Notes under the pieces: model-generated
The model's database searches: none
Seen by the model: the letters and a program-made list of their open reading frames with translations, nothing else
What the model was told of the DNA's origin: nothing
Assembly: GCF_002019665.1 (NCBI RefSeq)
Contig: NZ_KV917375.1
Span: 1,162,390 to 1,226,389 of the forward strand
Length of the DNA: 64,000 nt
Reading direction: 5' to 3'
Source: Sutcliffiella halmapala
Lineage (GTDB): Bacteria > Bacillota > Bacilli > Bacillales > Bacillaceae_I
Shown: in pieces, positions 1 through 8,483 of the stretch
How the letters are laid out: each line of letters opens with the position of its first letter
How positions within the stretch are numbered: position 1 is the stretch's first letter
Made by a program: the position numbers and the translations under genes

Positions 1-1
1 A

Positions 2-469
2 GTACCAGCTGAAGTAATTCAAAGTCAATTGCTTACATTTGAAGGTGTAAAGCGGAGATTTTCTGAAAAAGTGTTTGGTTCCCAAGTATTAATTGATGAT
101 TATGCACATCATCCAACTGAAATTCGTGCTACCATCGATGCAGTAAACCAAAAGTATCCTAATCGTGATGTGATTGCTGTATTCCAACCACATACATTTA
201 CAAGAACACAGACATTCCTAAATGAGTTCGCGGACAGCTTGAATGGAGCTGATTATGTATACCTCTGTGATATATTTGGATCAGCACGTGAAAATCAAGG
301 GAAATTAACAATCAACGATTTAAAAGAAAAAATAGAACAAGCGGAAATCCTTACTGAAGAAGGGACAGAAAAGTTGTCTCGACATGACAATAGTGTCATT
401 ATCTTCATGGGTGCAGGGGACATTACGAAGTTCCAAGAAGCTTATGAGAAACTACAAGTCACAGAATAA
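2..469 (+). CDS. murC: UDP-N-acetylmuramate--L-alanine ligase, C-terminal part
   Basis: This is the 3' end of MurC, the cytoplasmic ATP-dependent ligase that adds L-alanine to UDP-MurNAc in peptidoglycan precursor synthesis. The frame is open from base 2, so the start and the ATP-binding central domain lie upstream of the window; about 155 residues remain. The Mur ligase C-terminal signature [10 protein letters not shown] is visible near residue 25 of this fragment, followed by the PHTFTR and GAGDI motifs. MurC next to ytxGHJ, aroA and ccpA is the B. subtilis order. A terminator follows at once, so murC ends its own transcript. Confidence 0.95.
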   Translation, partial: VPAEVIQSQLLTFEGVKRRFSEKVFGSQVLIDDYAHHPTEIRATIDAVNQKYPNRDVIAVFQPHTFTRTQTFLNEFADSLNGADYVYLCDIFGSARENQGKLTINDLKEKIEQAEILTEEGTEKLSRHDNSVIIFMGAGDITKFQEAYEKLQVTE

Positions 470-477
470 AGAGAACG

Positions 478-508
478 GACACTTTCGATAAAGGAGGTGT
501 CTTTTTTC
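478..508 (+). terminator. murC terminator
   Basis: A 9-bp stem with G-U pairs (478-486 with 493-501) and a 6-nt loop is followed by six T residues, directly after the murC stop. Confidence 0.7.
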
Positions 509-592
509 TATGGACCTAGTTGGTAAAGCATTATTCCCCAGTAATTCACCTTATTTATTCGCCCAACAGCTTATCTCTACCAGTATCAAAAA

Positions 593-629
593 GAAAAAAT
601 GGCTGCACTGCAGTGCTAGCCATTTTTTC
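593..629. terminator. bidirectional terminator between murC and aminopeptidase
   Basis: A near-perfect inverted repeat has A-rich left and T-rich right ends (AAAAAATGGCT and TAGCCATTTTTT) around a self-complementary centre, GCACTGCAGTGC. It can terminate transcripts from both sides. A second, AT-rich hairpin (650-681) overlaps the end of the aminopeptidase gene. Confidence 0.7.
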
Positions 630-675
630 TTAATAATTTGTTATTCTTTAAATAATAGTTCTACACTATCAACTA

Positions 676-1791
676 TTATTTTAAATTCTCTGGATTTAAT
701 CCTTCTAATTCCGAAATTACAAAACGACCATCTTTTCGGATAAGAACATCATCAAAATAGATTTCTCCACCACCGTATTCAGGACGTTGAATCATGACCA
801 TATCCCAATGAATATCAGAATTATTGCCATTATATGCATCTTCATAAGCTTGACCAGGTGTAAAATGGAAGCTTCCATCAATTTTCTCGTCAAAAAGTAT
901 ATCTTGCATTGGATGTTGGATATAAGGATTCACGCCTATTGCAAATTCACCGATATAACGAGCACCTTCGTCGGTATCAAAGATTTTGTTGATACGATCT
1001 GAATCATTTGCAGTTGCTTCTACAATTTTTCCGTCTCTAAATGTCAGGCTAACATTTTCATAGGTAAAGCCTTGGTATGGAGAAGGTGTGTTATATGTGA
1101 TTTTTCCATTAACAGAATCTCTAACAGGGGAGGTATACACTTCACCATCTGGAATATTCATTTCTCCGGCACATTTAATAGCTGGAATATCTTTAATAGA
1201 GAAACTAAAATCCGTACCTTCGCCTGTGATACGTACCTTATCTGTTTTGTTCATCAGTTCAACAAGTGCGTCCATGGCATCACTCATTTTCCCATAATCA
1301 AGATTACACACATCAAAGTAAAAGTTTTCGAATCCTTCTGTGCTCATTTTAGCAAGCTGTGCCATAGAGGAGTTAGGGTATCTTAATACGACCCATCTCG
1401 TTTTAGGAACACGGATATCACGATGAACTTTTTTGCCAACCGTGCTACCTTGAATCTTTTGCTTCTCATCTGGAACATCAGAAAGCTCATTAATATTATC
1501 GCCTGAGCGCAAGCCGATATAAGCGTCCATGTTTTGCATCACATTTGCTTCGAAATCAGCTTTCATGTTAAATTGTTCTTCATTGGCACCTAAAAGAAGT
1601 GCGCGGTCTACTTGTACATCTTTTAAAGAAACAAATGGATATCCGCCTGCTTTGTATGCTTCTTCTACTAAAGCAACAACTAGCTCTCTTTGTAAGCCAA
1701 AGTTTTCAATTAAAACTTTTTCTCCTTTTTGAAGACGAACAGAATAGTTAATTAAATTTTTTGCTAATGTTTGTATACGAGGATCTTTCAA
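676..1791 (-). CDS. ampS: M29 family metallo-aminopeptidase
   Basis: This is an AmpS/PepS/aminopeptidase T family (M29) cytosolic metallopeptidase that removes N-terminal amino acids from peptides. Likely metal ligands of the family are visible in order: Glu in the GEMNIPDGE motif, Glu in EFAIGVNP, His in the HPMQDI segment, and His/Asp in DIHWDM. The frame opens at 1806 with TTG, but GGGGGT lies 8 bases before an internal TTG at 1791. That gives the family-typical start MKDPRIQTLAKN and 371 aa, so I chose it. The gene is monocistronic and opposite to its neighbours; it appears inserted between murC and ytxG relative to the B. subtilis order. Confidence 0.9.
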   Translation of the reverse strand: MKDPRIQTLAKNLINYSVRLQKGEKVLIENFGLQRELVVALVEEAYKAGGYPFVSLKDVQVDRALLLGANEEQFNMKADFEANVMQNMDAYIGLRSGDNINELSDVPDEKQKIQGSTVGKKVHRDIRVPKTRWVVLRYPNSSMAQLAKMSTEGFENFYFDVCNLDYGKMSDAMDALVELMNKTDKVRITGEGTDFSFSIKDIPAIKCAGEMNIPDGEVYTSPVRDSVNGKITYNTPSPYQGFTYENVSLTFRDGKIVEATANDSDRINKIFDTDEGARYIGEFAIGVNPYIQHPMQDILFDEKIDGSFHFTPGQAYEDAYNGNNSDIHWDMVMIQRPEYGGGEIYFDDVLIRKDGRFVISELEGLNPENLK

Positions 1792-1914
1792 ACGTATTAC
1801 CCCCAATTATTGTTGTATTGTATGTACCTTCTTTATTGTAACCGAATTGCGTGAATTTGTTGATTTTTTTGTTTGAAGACAAGTGAAAAATTTTAAAAAG
1901 TAGGGGGGGAAGTT

Positions 1915-1995
1915 AGGTTCTTGTCTAACTCCACGAGACATAGACAATCTTTCCAGCAGTGGTAGATAAACCTACCCTATGCTTGTCGGAGCAAC
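1915..1995. repeat. decayed copy of dispersed repeat family B
   Basis: The segment resembles the better preserved copies at 44510-44658 and 47198-47351: CTAACTCC, CGAG, a CATA/CATAA segment, a pyrimidine-rich middle, and TATGCTTGTCGGAG occur in the same order. It lies in the 357-base gap between ampS and ytxG. The rest of that gap is AT-rich with the two promoters listed separately. Confidence 0.55.
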
Positions 1996-2038
1996 AGAAA
2001 GGGGTGTTTTTGCTTTTAATGTGATAATGTGTATTTTT

Positions 2039-2067
2039 TTGCAGGAATTTAATATTTTTCATAGAAT
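2039..2067 (+). promoter_or_regulatory. possible sigma-A promoter upstream of ytxGHJ
   Basis: TTGCAG, a 17-base spacer and TAGAAT. The match is moderate, and the element lies upstream of a stronger sigma-B match. Confidence 0.4.
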
Positions 2068-2084
2068 AAGAAGGGGTATAAGAT

Positions 2085-2109
2085 GTTTAAACTTATTCAT
2101 GAAGGGTAT
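2085..2109 (+). promoter_or_regulatory. sigma-B general-stress promoter of ytxGHJ
   Basis: GTTTAA, a 13-base spacer and GGGTAT match the sigma-B consensus (GTTTAA N12-15 GGGTAT) exactly. In B. subtilis the ytxGHJ operon is known to be sigma-B (and sigma-H) dependent, so the position and match agree. Confidence 0.8.
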
Positions 2110-2148
2110 AGACTTAGTATGTAACTAACACATCAGGAGGTGTCATAT

Positions 2149-2583
2149 TTGATTGATTTGCTTTACGTAAGTGCAATTATTGTAGCTATTGCTTTTTTAA
2201 TATTAGTAATTTTTGTTTCAAAAACTCTACGATCTGTGCAAGGCACATTAGATCAGGTTGCAGGTACTCTTGGAAGTATCGAGAAGCAAATGCAAGGAAT
2301 AACTACAGAGACGGAACAAATTTTACATAAAACCAATGTCTTAATGGATGACATTCATGATAAATCACAGCAACTTAATACCGTAGTTACCGCTGTAAAG
2401 GATGTCGGTACTTCCATTCAAGGGTTTAATCATTCCGTATCCCGTTTATCTACTAACGTTGCGCAACAGTTAGACCAAAATCAAGATAAAGTATCACAAG
2501 TTGTACAATGGTCGAATGTAGCAATGGAACTTGTAGATAAATGGAATGAAAGAAAACAGAAAAATAAAACAAGCAAATTATGA
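2149..2583 (+). CDS. ytxG: DUF948 membrane-anchored protein YtxG
   Basis: A 144-aa protein with one N-terminal membrane segment (about residues 5-25) followed by a long helical, coiled-coil-like region rich in Gln, Asp and hydrophobic heptads, as in the DUF948/YtxG family. The function is not established; in B. subtilis it is a general-stress operon product. The frame is open from a GTG at 2140, but AGGAGG occupies 2135-2140, so TTG at 2149 (8-base spacing) is the better start. It is the first gene of the ytxG-ytxH-ytxJ operon under the sigma-B promoter at 2085-2109. Its stop overlaps the region holding the ytxH ribosome-binding site. Confidence 0.88.
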   Translation: MIDLLYVSAIIVAIAFLILVIFVSKTLRSVQGTLDQVAGTLGSIEKQMQGITTETEQILHKTNVLMDDIHDKSQQLNTVVTAVKDVGTSIQGFNHSVSRLSTNVAQQLDQNQDKVSQVVQWSNVAMELVDKWNERKQKNKTSKL

Positions 2584-2596
2584 GGAGGAATCAGAA

Positions 2597-3076
2597 ATGA
2601 GTAAAGAAGAGACGAACAGAGATGGAATTAACACAAAGGACTTTTTAATCGGAACTTTAATTGGTGGAATTGTTGGAGCAACTACTGCACTTTTCCTAGC
2701 ACCTAAATCAGGACGAGAGCTTCGTGAAGATATTACGGATCAAGCTACTCAACTCAAGGAAAAAACAGACACGTGGAAACAACAAGCTTCAGAATTTTCC
2801 ACGGATTTAGCAGAGCAAGCAAAAGAAAAATCTAATCAACTTACCAAAGCCATTTCTGAACAAACTCAACAAGTAATGGATAAAGTGAAACACCTTAAAG
2901 ATAAATCAATTGAGGTTTCTGCAGAATTACAAGAACAAGTACAGGAAATTATCTCTGAGGCTGCTACTGCTATTGAAAATGGGACAGAAGATATGACAGA
3001 AGAAGTGAAAAAGAAATTAGAAGACACAAAGTCTGCTTTAGAAGACGTAGAAAAACAATTAACAGAAACTAAATAA
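2597..3076 (+). CDS. ytxH: YtxH-domain general stress protein
   Basis: A 159-aa YtxH (PF12732-type) protein. An N-terminal hydrophobic segment with glycine motifs (IGGIVGATTALFLAPKSGREL, residues about 17-40) is followed by a long charged amphipathic helix that looks like a coiled coil. The biochemical role is unknown; family members are membrane-associated stress proteins. ATG at 2597 is preceded by GAGGAGG, so the longer frame from 2546 is rejected. It lies 13 bases after ytxG and is co-transcribed with it. A strong terminator follows at 3088-3122. Confidence 0.9.
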   Translation: MSKEETNRDGINTKDFLIGTLIGGIVGATTALFLAPKSGRELREDITDQATQLKEKTDTWKQQASEFSTDLAEQAKEKSNQLTKAISEQTQQVMDKVKHLKDKSIEVSAELQEQVQEIISEAATAIENGTEDMTEEVKKKLEDTKSALEDVEKQLTETK

Positions 3077-3087
3077 CTTGAGAATCA

Positions 3088-3122
3088 AACGGCGAAGTGG
3101 TATGATAACTTCGCCGTTTTTA
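3088..3122 (+). terminator. terminator after ytxH
   Basis: A 12-bp perfect stem (AAACGGCGAAGT with its complement) around a 9-nt loop, followed by TTTTTA. Confidence 0.85.
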
Positions 3123-3153
3123 TTCGGGAAAATATGGAGGAGGGTGTTAGCGT

Positions 3154-3483
3154 ATGAGCAAAACGTTAATCCAATCTATTGAGCAATTTGATGAGTTAGT
3201 TAAGGATAAAGGCACTTTCTTATTCTTTAAAAATAGTACAACCTGCCCAATCAGTCATGCAGCTTATGAGGAATTCGAAAACTTTGTGGCAGACCATGAG
3301 GAAATCCCTTGTTATTTCCTAAATGTTCAAGAAGCTAGACCATTATCGAACTATATCGCTGAGACGTTTGCTGTTAAACACGAGTCTCCTCAAGCGCTTC
3401 TTTTTAAAGATGGAGAAGTAGCCTGGAATGCTTCCCATTGGAAAATTACTTATTCTTCTCTTCAAGAGAACGTTAAAGCTTAA
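3154..3483 (+). CDS. brxC: bacillithiol-system thioredoxin-like protein YtxJ (BrxC type)
   Basis: A 109-aa thioredoxin-fold monothiol protein of the YtxJ/BrxC family, which acts in thiol redox repair linked to bacillithiol. The active-site motif TTCPIS (Cys around residue 31) and the cis-Pro segment HESPQALLF of the family are visible. ATG is preceded by GGAGGAGGG. A terminator hairpin separates it from ytxH, so it may be expressed by readthrough or from its own promoter; in B. subtilis it belongs to the same stress operon. Confidence 0.9.
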   Translation: MSKTLIQSIEQFDELVKDKGTFLFFKNSTTCPISHAAYEEFENFVADHEEIPCYFLNVQEARPLSNYIAETFAVKHESPQALLFKDGEVAWNASHWKITYSSLQENVKA

Positions 3484-3487
3484 AAAC

Positions 3488-3518
3488 AAACGAACGAGTC
3501 ATTTGACTCGTTCGTTTT
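3488..3518. terminator. terminator after ytxJ
   Basis: A 14-bp perfect inverted repeat (AAACGAACGAGTCA and its complement) with a 2-nt loop, then TTTTAG. A and T runs on both sides suggest it may work in both directions. Confidence 0.85.
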
Positions 3519-3540
3519 AGTTAGAGGGAGTATTCTATAA

Positions 3541-3740
3541 AGAGTTATAGACCCTATCTGCCCCTTTTGAACGCCCTGTAGATTTACGTGCCAGTTGTTC
3601 CCGAGGGCTCCCTTCGACTTCGCATTCAAAGCAGGAGTCTCACACCTTGCTACCCCAATCAACAGGGGAGAGGGGTGAGACTTATCATTCCCCTTTTTCT
3701 TCATCCATAGTGCAAATTTGGTTTGCATGGGTGTCTTATT
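3541..3740 (-). repeat. decayed copy of dispersed repeat family A
   Basis: Same order of blocks as the fuller copy at 10087-10309: CCTGTAGATTT for CCTGTTGATCT, GGCTCCCTTCG, GCAGGAGTCTCA, a CAGGGGAGA block, CCCTTTTTC, GTGCAAATTTG and TTGCATGGGTGTCT. Many substitutions and a shortened centre mark it as a fossil. A reading frame across it is not a gene. Confidence 0.6.
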
Positions 3741-3742
3741 CT

Positions 3743-5899
3743 CTAAATATTTATTTTCTTTTCCCATTGGATATCTAATGTATCTCCCTGTTGAATAAGG
3801 TCATAAAAAGATGCTTCTTCTTCATTTCGCTTTAGTTTAAAGGAGCCAGCACCTTGTGGTTTCTCAATGTCCACAACTCTAAATATGTCCTGAAAAATAA
3901 ATGGTTCTTTTCTTTTTACCATTAGTTGAAGATGGTCCCCGTTTGTAAGAATGTCCTCTTCCGTTAAAAGTACTCCGTTTCTATAAAATTCAAGCAATGG
4001 TTTTTGAAGGACTAGCTTTTTATCTTTATAGGTTACAGATATTTCTTGTTTGTATTCGTAGTTTTGGATGATAGCTAATGTTTTTACAGTAGGGACAGTG
4101 CCCTTTTTCCATTCAATACGGTCTTCAGGAGAAACCTTATCCTGAAAAGTAGCTTTCCATCCATTTTTAAAAAGCTGAACTGAGAACTGAGGAATCTCTG
4201 TTTTCTTCTCATTTAAATAAAGTATGAATGGAGAAAACACTTCGTCTAGATCTGCATCTTTTAAGCTTACTAGCTCTTTAATTGTAGTTGGATAGTGAAA
4301 GCTAACCTTATCACGGTCTGAAACCTTCTCTTCTAAGGATGCTAACTTTTCATTGAGGAGAAGAATTGGTTCAACAGTAATAGATTTTTCGTTTACGATG
4401 ATGGAATAGGACGGTAAGTCTTCTCCAATTATTTCTTTAAGAGTAGCTGTGGCGGTAATTCCATCCTGCCCTTTTTTGACCTCTATCACATCGCCATTTT
4501 TGATGGAGTCATAGCTTTGAGCAAGTTCGCCATTTTTATAGATTGTAGGTGAATCGCCAAAACTACCTGGAAGTGTTATGCTCTTCCCGTTCACTTCTAT
4601 CATTAATGCAAGTCCTGGCCTTCCTACAAGCTTATTTATGGCTATACCTGCAGCTAATAGGCTATCACCTATGGTGAGCTTTTTTACATCAAAGAGTCGT
4701 ACTTGCAAGTCATTTACTGTAACCGACACATACTCTATAGGCTTCTGTTTGGCGGCTATAGCAATACCAATCGGAGTGACAAATTCTGGCCCATTGATTA
4801 TGATATCTGAGTCCTGTAATTGTTGAATAGCATCTACGCCTCGGATGGCAACTCGATTTTCTGGAAGTTCGAGAAGACTGGCGATTTGTGCAGGTAGCTC
4901 GGGTGTTAGACTACCTCCGCCAACTAACATAACAGCTTTAGGTGATTGCTTATTATTTTGCCGCTTGATCTCATCGGTAATTGCTTTTGCAAGCTTTTTA
5001 ATTGAAGGCAGTATATGTTCTACCATTTGTTCTTTCGGAAGAGTATGGACAAAACCTAAAATATCTGTAAAAGTCACTTGCTCTTTGGATATCAAGTCTC
5101 TTTTAGCTTTTTCGGCTTCTGGAAAATCCAATAAAAATTGATCACTTATACCTTCCGTAATTTCATCTCCTGCTACAGGTACCATACCATAGGCTGTTAC
5201 CGTTCCCTCTTTCGTAATGGCAACATCAGATGTACCTGCTCCAATATCAACAAGTGCGACATTTAACCGGCGCATAGACGGAGGGATAAGTACATTTATT
5301 GCAGCGATTGGTTCAAGAGTAAGAGCTTCTAACTCAAGTTCGGCTCGTTGCAAAGCTGAAATTAATGATTCGACAACGATTTTTGGTAAAAAGGTAGAGA
5401 TAACCTCAGTTGCAGCAAGTTCTCCTCGTTGATCAAGTAAACTACCTATTTCTTGACCATCAAGGTAGTACCGAAGAACAGAGTAGCCTACACAGAAATA
5501 TTGATTTGGTCCATCATTCATCTGATCATTTAATAAATGTACTTGTGCTTCTTGAACGGCCGCTAATTCTAATAGGAAAATATCTTCCTCAGTGAATACA
5601 GACTTCCCTTTTATATCTTGAGTAGAATAGGCAGTTTGTGTCTTCAGTGCTCTTCCAGCAGCAGCAACACAGACCTTGGTTAAGGGGCCGTGCTTAATTT
5701 CAAGCTGTTCTTTTACATAGGTGATAACTTTGGAAACAGCTAGAATATCATGGATTTGGCCATCAAGCATTGCACGCTCATCATGTTCTTTTACTACCAT
5801 ATCCACTACTTTAAATCGTTCCTTACTTTGTTCGAGCAAGAGTCCGACTACAGATCTTGTCCCAATATCTAATGCAAATACTTTTTCGTTAGCATTCAA
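3743..5899 (-). CDS. FtsA-like actin-fold ATPase with repeated C-terminal modules
   Basis: A 718-aa protein of the FtsA/PilM actin-like superfamily. Phosphate-binding motifs are visible: DIGTRS at 11-16, VDIGAGTSDVAI at 217-228 and the adenosine motif VGGGSLTP around 326-333. The SHS2-type insertion expected for FtsA sits at about 85-185. FtsA proteins are about 420-440 aa, so residues 390-718 are an extension. That extension holds five spaced copies of a pattern close to xNGxLxxxxxxIxxGDxIxV (455, 515, 578, 640, 693). TTG at 5899 follows AAGGAAG. It is transcribed alone, opposite to aroA. It is probably a cytoskeletal or division-associated ATPase, but not the dcw-cluster FtsA; the exact role is unknown. 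Confidence 0.85.
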   Translation of the reverse strand: MNANEKVFALDIGTRSVVGLLLEQSKERFKVVDMVVKEHDERAMLDGQIHDILAVSKVITYVKEQLEIKHGPLTKVCVAAAGRALKTQTAYSTQDIKGKSVFTEEDIFLLELAAVQEAQVHLLNDQMNDGPNQYFCVGYSVLRYYLDGQEIGSLLDQRGELAATEVISTFLPKIVVESLISALQRAELELEALTLEPIAAINVLIPPSMRRLNVALVDIGAGTSDVAITKEGTVTAYGMVPVAGDEITEGISDQFLLDFPEAEKAKRDLISKEQVTFTDILGFVHTLPKEQMVEHILPSIKKLAKAITDEIKRQNNKQSPKAVMLVGGGSLTPELPAQIASLLELPENRVAIRGVDAIQQLQDSDIIINGPEFVTPIGIAIAAKQKPIEYVSVTVNDLQVRLFDVKKLTIGDSLLAAGIAINKLVGRPGLALMIEVNGKSITLPGSFGDSPTIYKNGELAQSYDSIKNGDVIEVKKGQDGITATATLKEIIGEDLPSYSIIVNEKSITVEPILLLNEKLASLEEKVSDRDKVSFHYPTTIKELVSLKDADLDEVFSPFILYLNEKKTEIPQFSVQLFKNGWKATFQDKVSPEDRIEWKKGTVPTVKTLAIIQNYEYKQEISVTYKDKKLVLQKPLLEFYRNGVLLTEEDILTNGDHLQLMVKRKEPFIFQDIFRVVDIEKPQGAGSFKLKRNEEEASFYDLIQQGDTLDIQWEKKINI

Positions 5900-5944
5900 A
5901 ATTAGTACACTTCCTTAAGATGTGTCATATAATACTTTATCGCT

Positions 5945-5958
5945 TAAAAGCGTTTAAT
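5945..5958 (+). promoter_or_regulatory. weak cre-like sequence between ftsA-like gene and aroA
   Basis: TAAAAGCGTTTAAT matches the cre consensus TGWAARCGYTWNCW at 12 of 14 positions. It lies about 30 bases upstream of the aroA -35. It could be chance. Confidence 0.25.
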
Positions 5959-5975
5959 TAATAAAGAGATTTTTA

Positions 5976-6004
5976 GTGACAATATCGATTTGTTCGTTTA
6001 TAAT
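5976..6004 (+). promoter_or_regulatory. sigma-A promoter of aroA
   Basis: GTGACA, a 17-base spacer and a perfect TATAAT, 66 bases before the aroA start. Confidence 0.7.
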
Positions 6005-6070
6005 AATCACTAATTAATAGAAATGTACCACAAGTTGGTACTGTTATAAATAAGGAAAGGATGAAATTAA

Positions 6071-7147
6071 ATGAGTCATAACGAACTAGACGCCTTGCGT
6101 AAACAAGTAGAAGAATTAAACTTACAACTATTAGAGGTCATCAATAAGCGCGGTGAGCTTGTACAGGAAATTGGAAAGCTCAAGGAAGCGCAAGGTGTAA
6201 ATCGATATGACCCTGTGCGAGAAAGAAAGATGTTAGATTTAATTACGGAGCATAATGATGGACCATTTGAGACATCTACTTTGCAACATCTTTTCAAAGA
6301 AATCTTTAAAGCAGGACTAGAGTTACAAAAAGATGATCATAGAAAAGCATTGCTAGTTTCTAGAAAGAAAAAACCTGAGGATACAATAGTCGATGTTAAA
6401 GGTGTAAAAATCGGTGATGGATCTCAGCATTTCATTATCGGTCCGTGTGCCGTAGAAAGCTATGAACAGGTTGCACAAGTTGCACAAGCAGCTAAAGCAC
6501 AAGGGATTAAGTTGTTACGTGGTGGAGCTTTTAAACCAAGAACATCTCCTTATGATTTCCAAGGATTAGGTTTAGAAGGACTAAAAATATTAAAGCGTGT
6601 CGGTGATGAGTTTGATATGGCCATCATAAGTGAAATTATTAATCCAGCAGATGTTGAAACTGCCCTAGACTATGTAGATGTTATTCAAATCGGAGCACGT
6701 AATATGCAAAACTTTGAATTATTAAAAGCAGCAGGTGCGGTTAGAAAGCCAGTGTTATTAAAAAGAGGGCTAGCAGCAACGATAGATGAATTCATCAATG
6801 CAGCCGAGTACATCATTTCACAAGGAAATGATCAAATCATTCTATGTGAACGTGGAATCAGAACTTACGAGCGTGCAACTAGAAACACTCTTGATATTTC
6901 GGCAGTGCCTATCCTGAAAAAAGAAACACATTTACCTGTTTTTGTGGATGTAACACACTCTACTGGGCGAAGAGATTTATTATTACCAACTGCTAAAGCA
7001 GCATTAGCAATTGGAGCAGATGGTGTTATGGCGGAAGTACATCCGGATCCAGCTGTTGCTTTATCAGACTCTGCTCAACAAATGGATATTGATATGTTTA
7101 ACGAATTCATTACAGAGCTACGCAGTCATTACGCATATAAAGCATAA
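6071..7147 (+). CDS. aroA: bifunctional chorismate mutase / DAHP synthase
   Basis: A 358-aa fusion: an AroQ-type chorismate mutase domain (residues about 1-90) joined to a KDO8P-synthase-like class I DAHP synthase domain (about 105-358). It condenses PEP with erythrose 4-phosphate, the first step of aromatic amino acid synthesis; in Bacillus the mutase domain serves as the feedback sensor for chorismate/prephenate. Visible DAHPS motifs include [21 protein letters not shown], and the metal-site segments CERGIRTYE and [14 protein letters not shown] is preceded by AAGGAAAGG. Promoter at 5976-6004 and terminator at 7161-7190, so it is monocistronic upstream of ccpA as in B. subtilis. Confidence 0.96.
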   Translation: MSHNELDALRKQVEELNLQLLEVINKRGELVQEIGKLKEAQGVNRYDPVRERKMLDLITEHNDGPFETSTLQHLFKEIFKAGLELQKDDHRKALLVSRKKKPEDTIVDVKGVKIGDGSQHFIIGPCAVESYEQVAQVAQAAKAQGIKLLRGGAFKPRTSPYDFQGLGLEGLKILKRVGDEFDMAIISEIINPADVETALDYVDVIQIGARNMQNFELLKAAGAVRKPVLLKRGLAATIDEFINAAEYIISQGNDQIILCERGIRTYERATRNTLDISAVPILKKETHLPVFVDVTHSTGRRDLLLPTAKAALAIGADGVMAEVHPDPAVALSDSAQQMDIDMFNEFITELRSHYAYKA

Positions 7148-7160
7148 ATAATATTTTTCT

Positions 7161-7190
7161 AAAGACGAGCATAAAATAGCTCGTCTTTTC
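7161..7190 (+). terminator. aroA terminator
   Basis: A 10-bp stem (AAAGACGAGC and complement), 8-nt loop, then TTTTC. Confidence 0.8.
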
Positions 7191-7261
7191 CATTTTCAAA
7201 TGATAGAAGAGAAATAATTTATGCATAATAAGGCAAGATAAACAAAAAGGCTGTAAATTCG

Positions 7262-7290
7262 TTGCTTGTCCCATCATAATAACGTATGAT
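7262..7290 (+). promoter_or_regulatory. sigma-A promoter of ccpA
   Basis: TTGCTT, 17-base spacer, TATGAT, about 94 bases before the ccpA start. Confidence 0.6.
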
Positions 7291-7383
7291 AATAAGCATA
7301 AATGCGCTTTTTTCCATTTTTATTTTTCAATTATAATAATTTATCCCTACATAGATGCATGTAAATTTAAGGAGTGTATGTGA

Positions 7384-8382
7384 ATGAATGTAACTATTTA
7401 TGATGTTGCAAGAGAAGCGAATGTTTCGATGGCGACGGTTTCCCGTGTGGTGAACGGTAATCCTAATGTAAAACCAACAACTAGAAAAAAAGTATTAGAA
7501 GCGATTGAACGTTTAGGATATCGTCCTAATGCAGTAGCTCGAGGACTAGCGAGCAAGAAAACAACAACTGTAGGAGTTATTATTCCAGATATTTCGAATA
7601 TCTTCTATGCTGAATTGGCACGTGGAATCGAAGATATTGCTACGATGTATAAGTACAATATAATCTTAAGTAATTCTGATCAAAATGTAGATAAGGAATT
7701 GCATTTATTAAATACAATGCTAGGTAAGCAAGTAGATGGAATCGTATTCATGAGCGGGAATATTACAGAGGAACTTGTTACAGAATTTGAAAAGTCCCCT
7801 GTCCCAATCGTATTGGCGGCATCAATTGAAAAAGATAATAAAGTCCCATCTGTTACGATTGATTATGTACAAGCAGCCTTTGATGCAGTTACCGCTTTGG
7901 TTGAAAAAGACCATAAGCGAGTAGGGTATGTTTCTGGACTATTCGATGAGCCGATAAATGGTGAATTGAAACTAACTGGTTACAAAAAAGCACTCGAAGA
8001 AGCGGGAATTTCTTATGATGAAGAAATTGTAATTGAAGGAGATTACTCCTATGATTCCGGTATCGAAGCTGTTGAAAAGTTGATTAGTTTAGAAAATAGA
8101 CCAACTGCTATTTTTGTTGGAACAGATGAAATGGCACTAGGTGTGATCCATGGCGCACAAGACAATGGTCTTCATATTCCTAATGACATCGAAGTAATCG
8201 GCTTTGATAACACGCGTCTGGCTACAATGGTACGCCCTCAATTAACAACGGTGGTTCAACCAATGTATGATATTGGAGCAGTAGCAATGCGATTATTAAC
8301 AAAATTCATGAACAAAGAAAAAGTGGAAGATCAAACAGTTGTACTTCCTCATAGAATTGAATTTAGGCGCTCAACAAAATAA
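7384..8382 (+). CDS. ccpA: catabolite control protein A
   Basis: A 332-aa LacI/GalR regulator, the CcpA master regulator of carbon catabolite control in Firmicutes. With HPr-Ser46-P it binds cre operators to repress or activate genes. The N-terminal helix-turn-helix ([20 protein letters not shown], residues 3-22) and hinge helix ([10 protein letters not shown]) are intact, followed by the two-lobed effector/HPr-binding core with [10 protein letters not shown] and the C-terminal IEFRRST. Length and position between aroA and motPS match B. subtilis. ATG has AAGGAG upstream. Cre-like sites elsewhere in this window (14878, 25683, 45744, 50501) are plausible targets. A terminator follows at 8404. 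Confidence 0.96.
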   Translation: MNVTIYDVAREANVSMATVSRVVNGNPNVKPTTRKKVLEAIERLGYRPNAVARGLASKKTTTVGVIIPDISNIFYAELARGIEDIATMYKYNIILSNSDQNVDKELHLLNTMLGKQVDGIVFMSGNITEELVTEFEKSPVPIVLAASIEKDNKVPSVTIDYVQAAFDAVTALVEKDHKRVGYVSGLFDEPINGELKLTGYKKALEEAGISYDEEIVIEGDYSYDSGIEAVEKLISLENRPTAIFVGTDEMALGVIHGAQDNGLHIPNDIEVIGFDNTRLATMVRPQLTTVVQPMYDIGAVAMRLLTKFMNKEKVEDQTVVLPHRIEFRRSTK

Positions 8383-8403
8383 AAAATATGTCGATATATA
8401 TGT

Positions 8404-8442
8404 AAAAGAGGACAAAATGTTAAATGATTTGTCCTCTTTTTC
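8404..8442 (+). terminator. ccpA terminator
   Basis: A perfect 13-bp inverted repeat (AAAAGAGGACAAA and complement) with an 11-nt loop, then a T tract. Confidence 0.85.
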
Positions 8443-8483
8443 TATAAATTTTTAATAAGCGCTCTAATGTCAGGAGAGAAAGT

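Noticed and set aside
510-743. Open frame of 77 codons on the plus strand after murC
   Set aside because: No SD, crosses a terminator hairpin and runs antisense into the aminopeptidase gene; composition is low-complexity.
3480-3767. 95-codon minus-strand frame between ytxJ and the FtsA-like gene
   Set aside because: It is the translation of a decayed family A repeat plus the ytxJ terminator; such repeat-derived frames are not genes.
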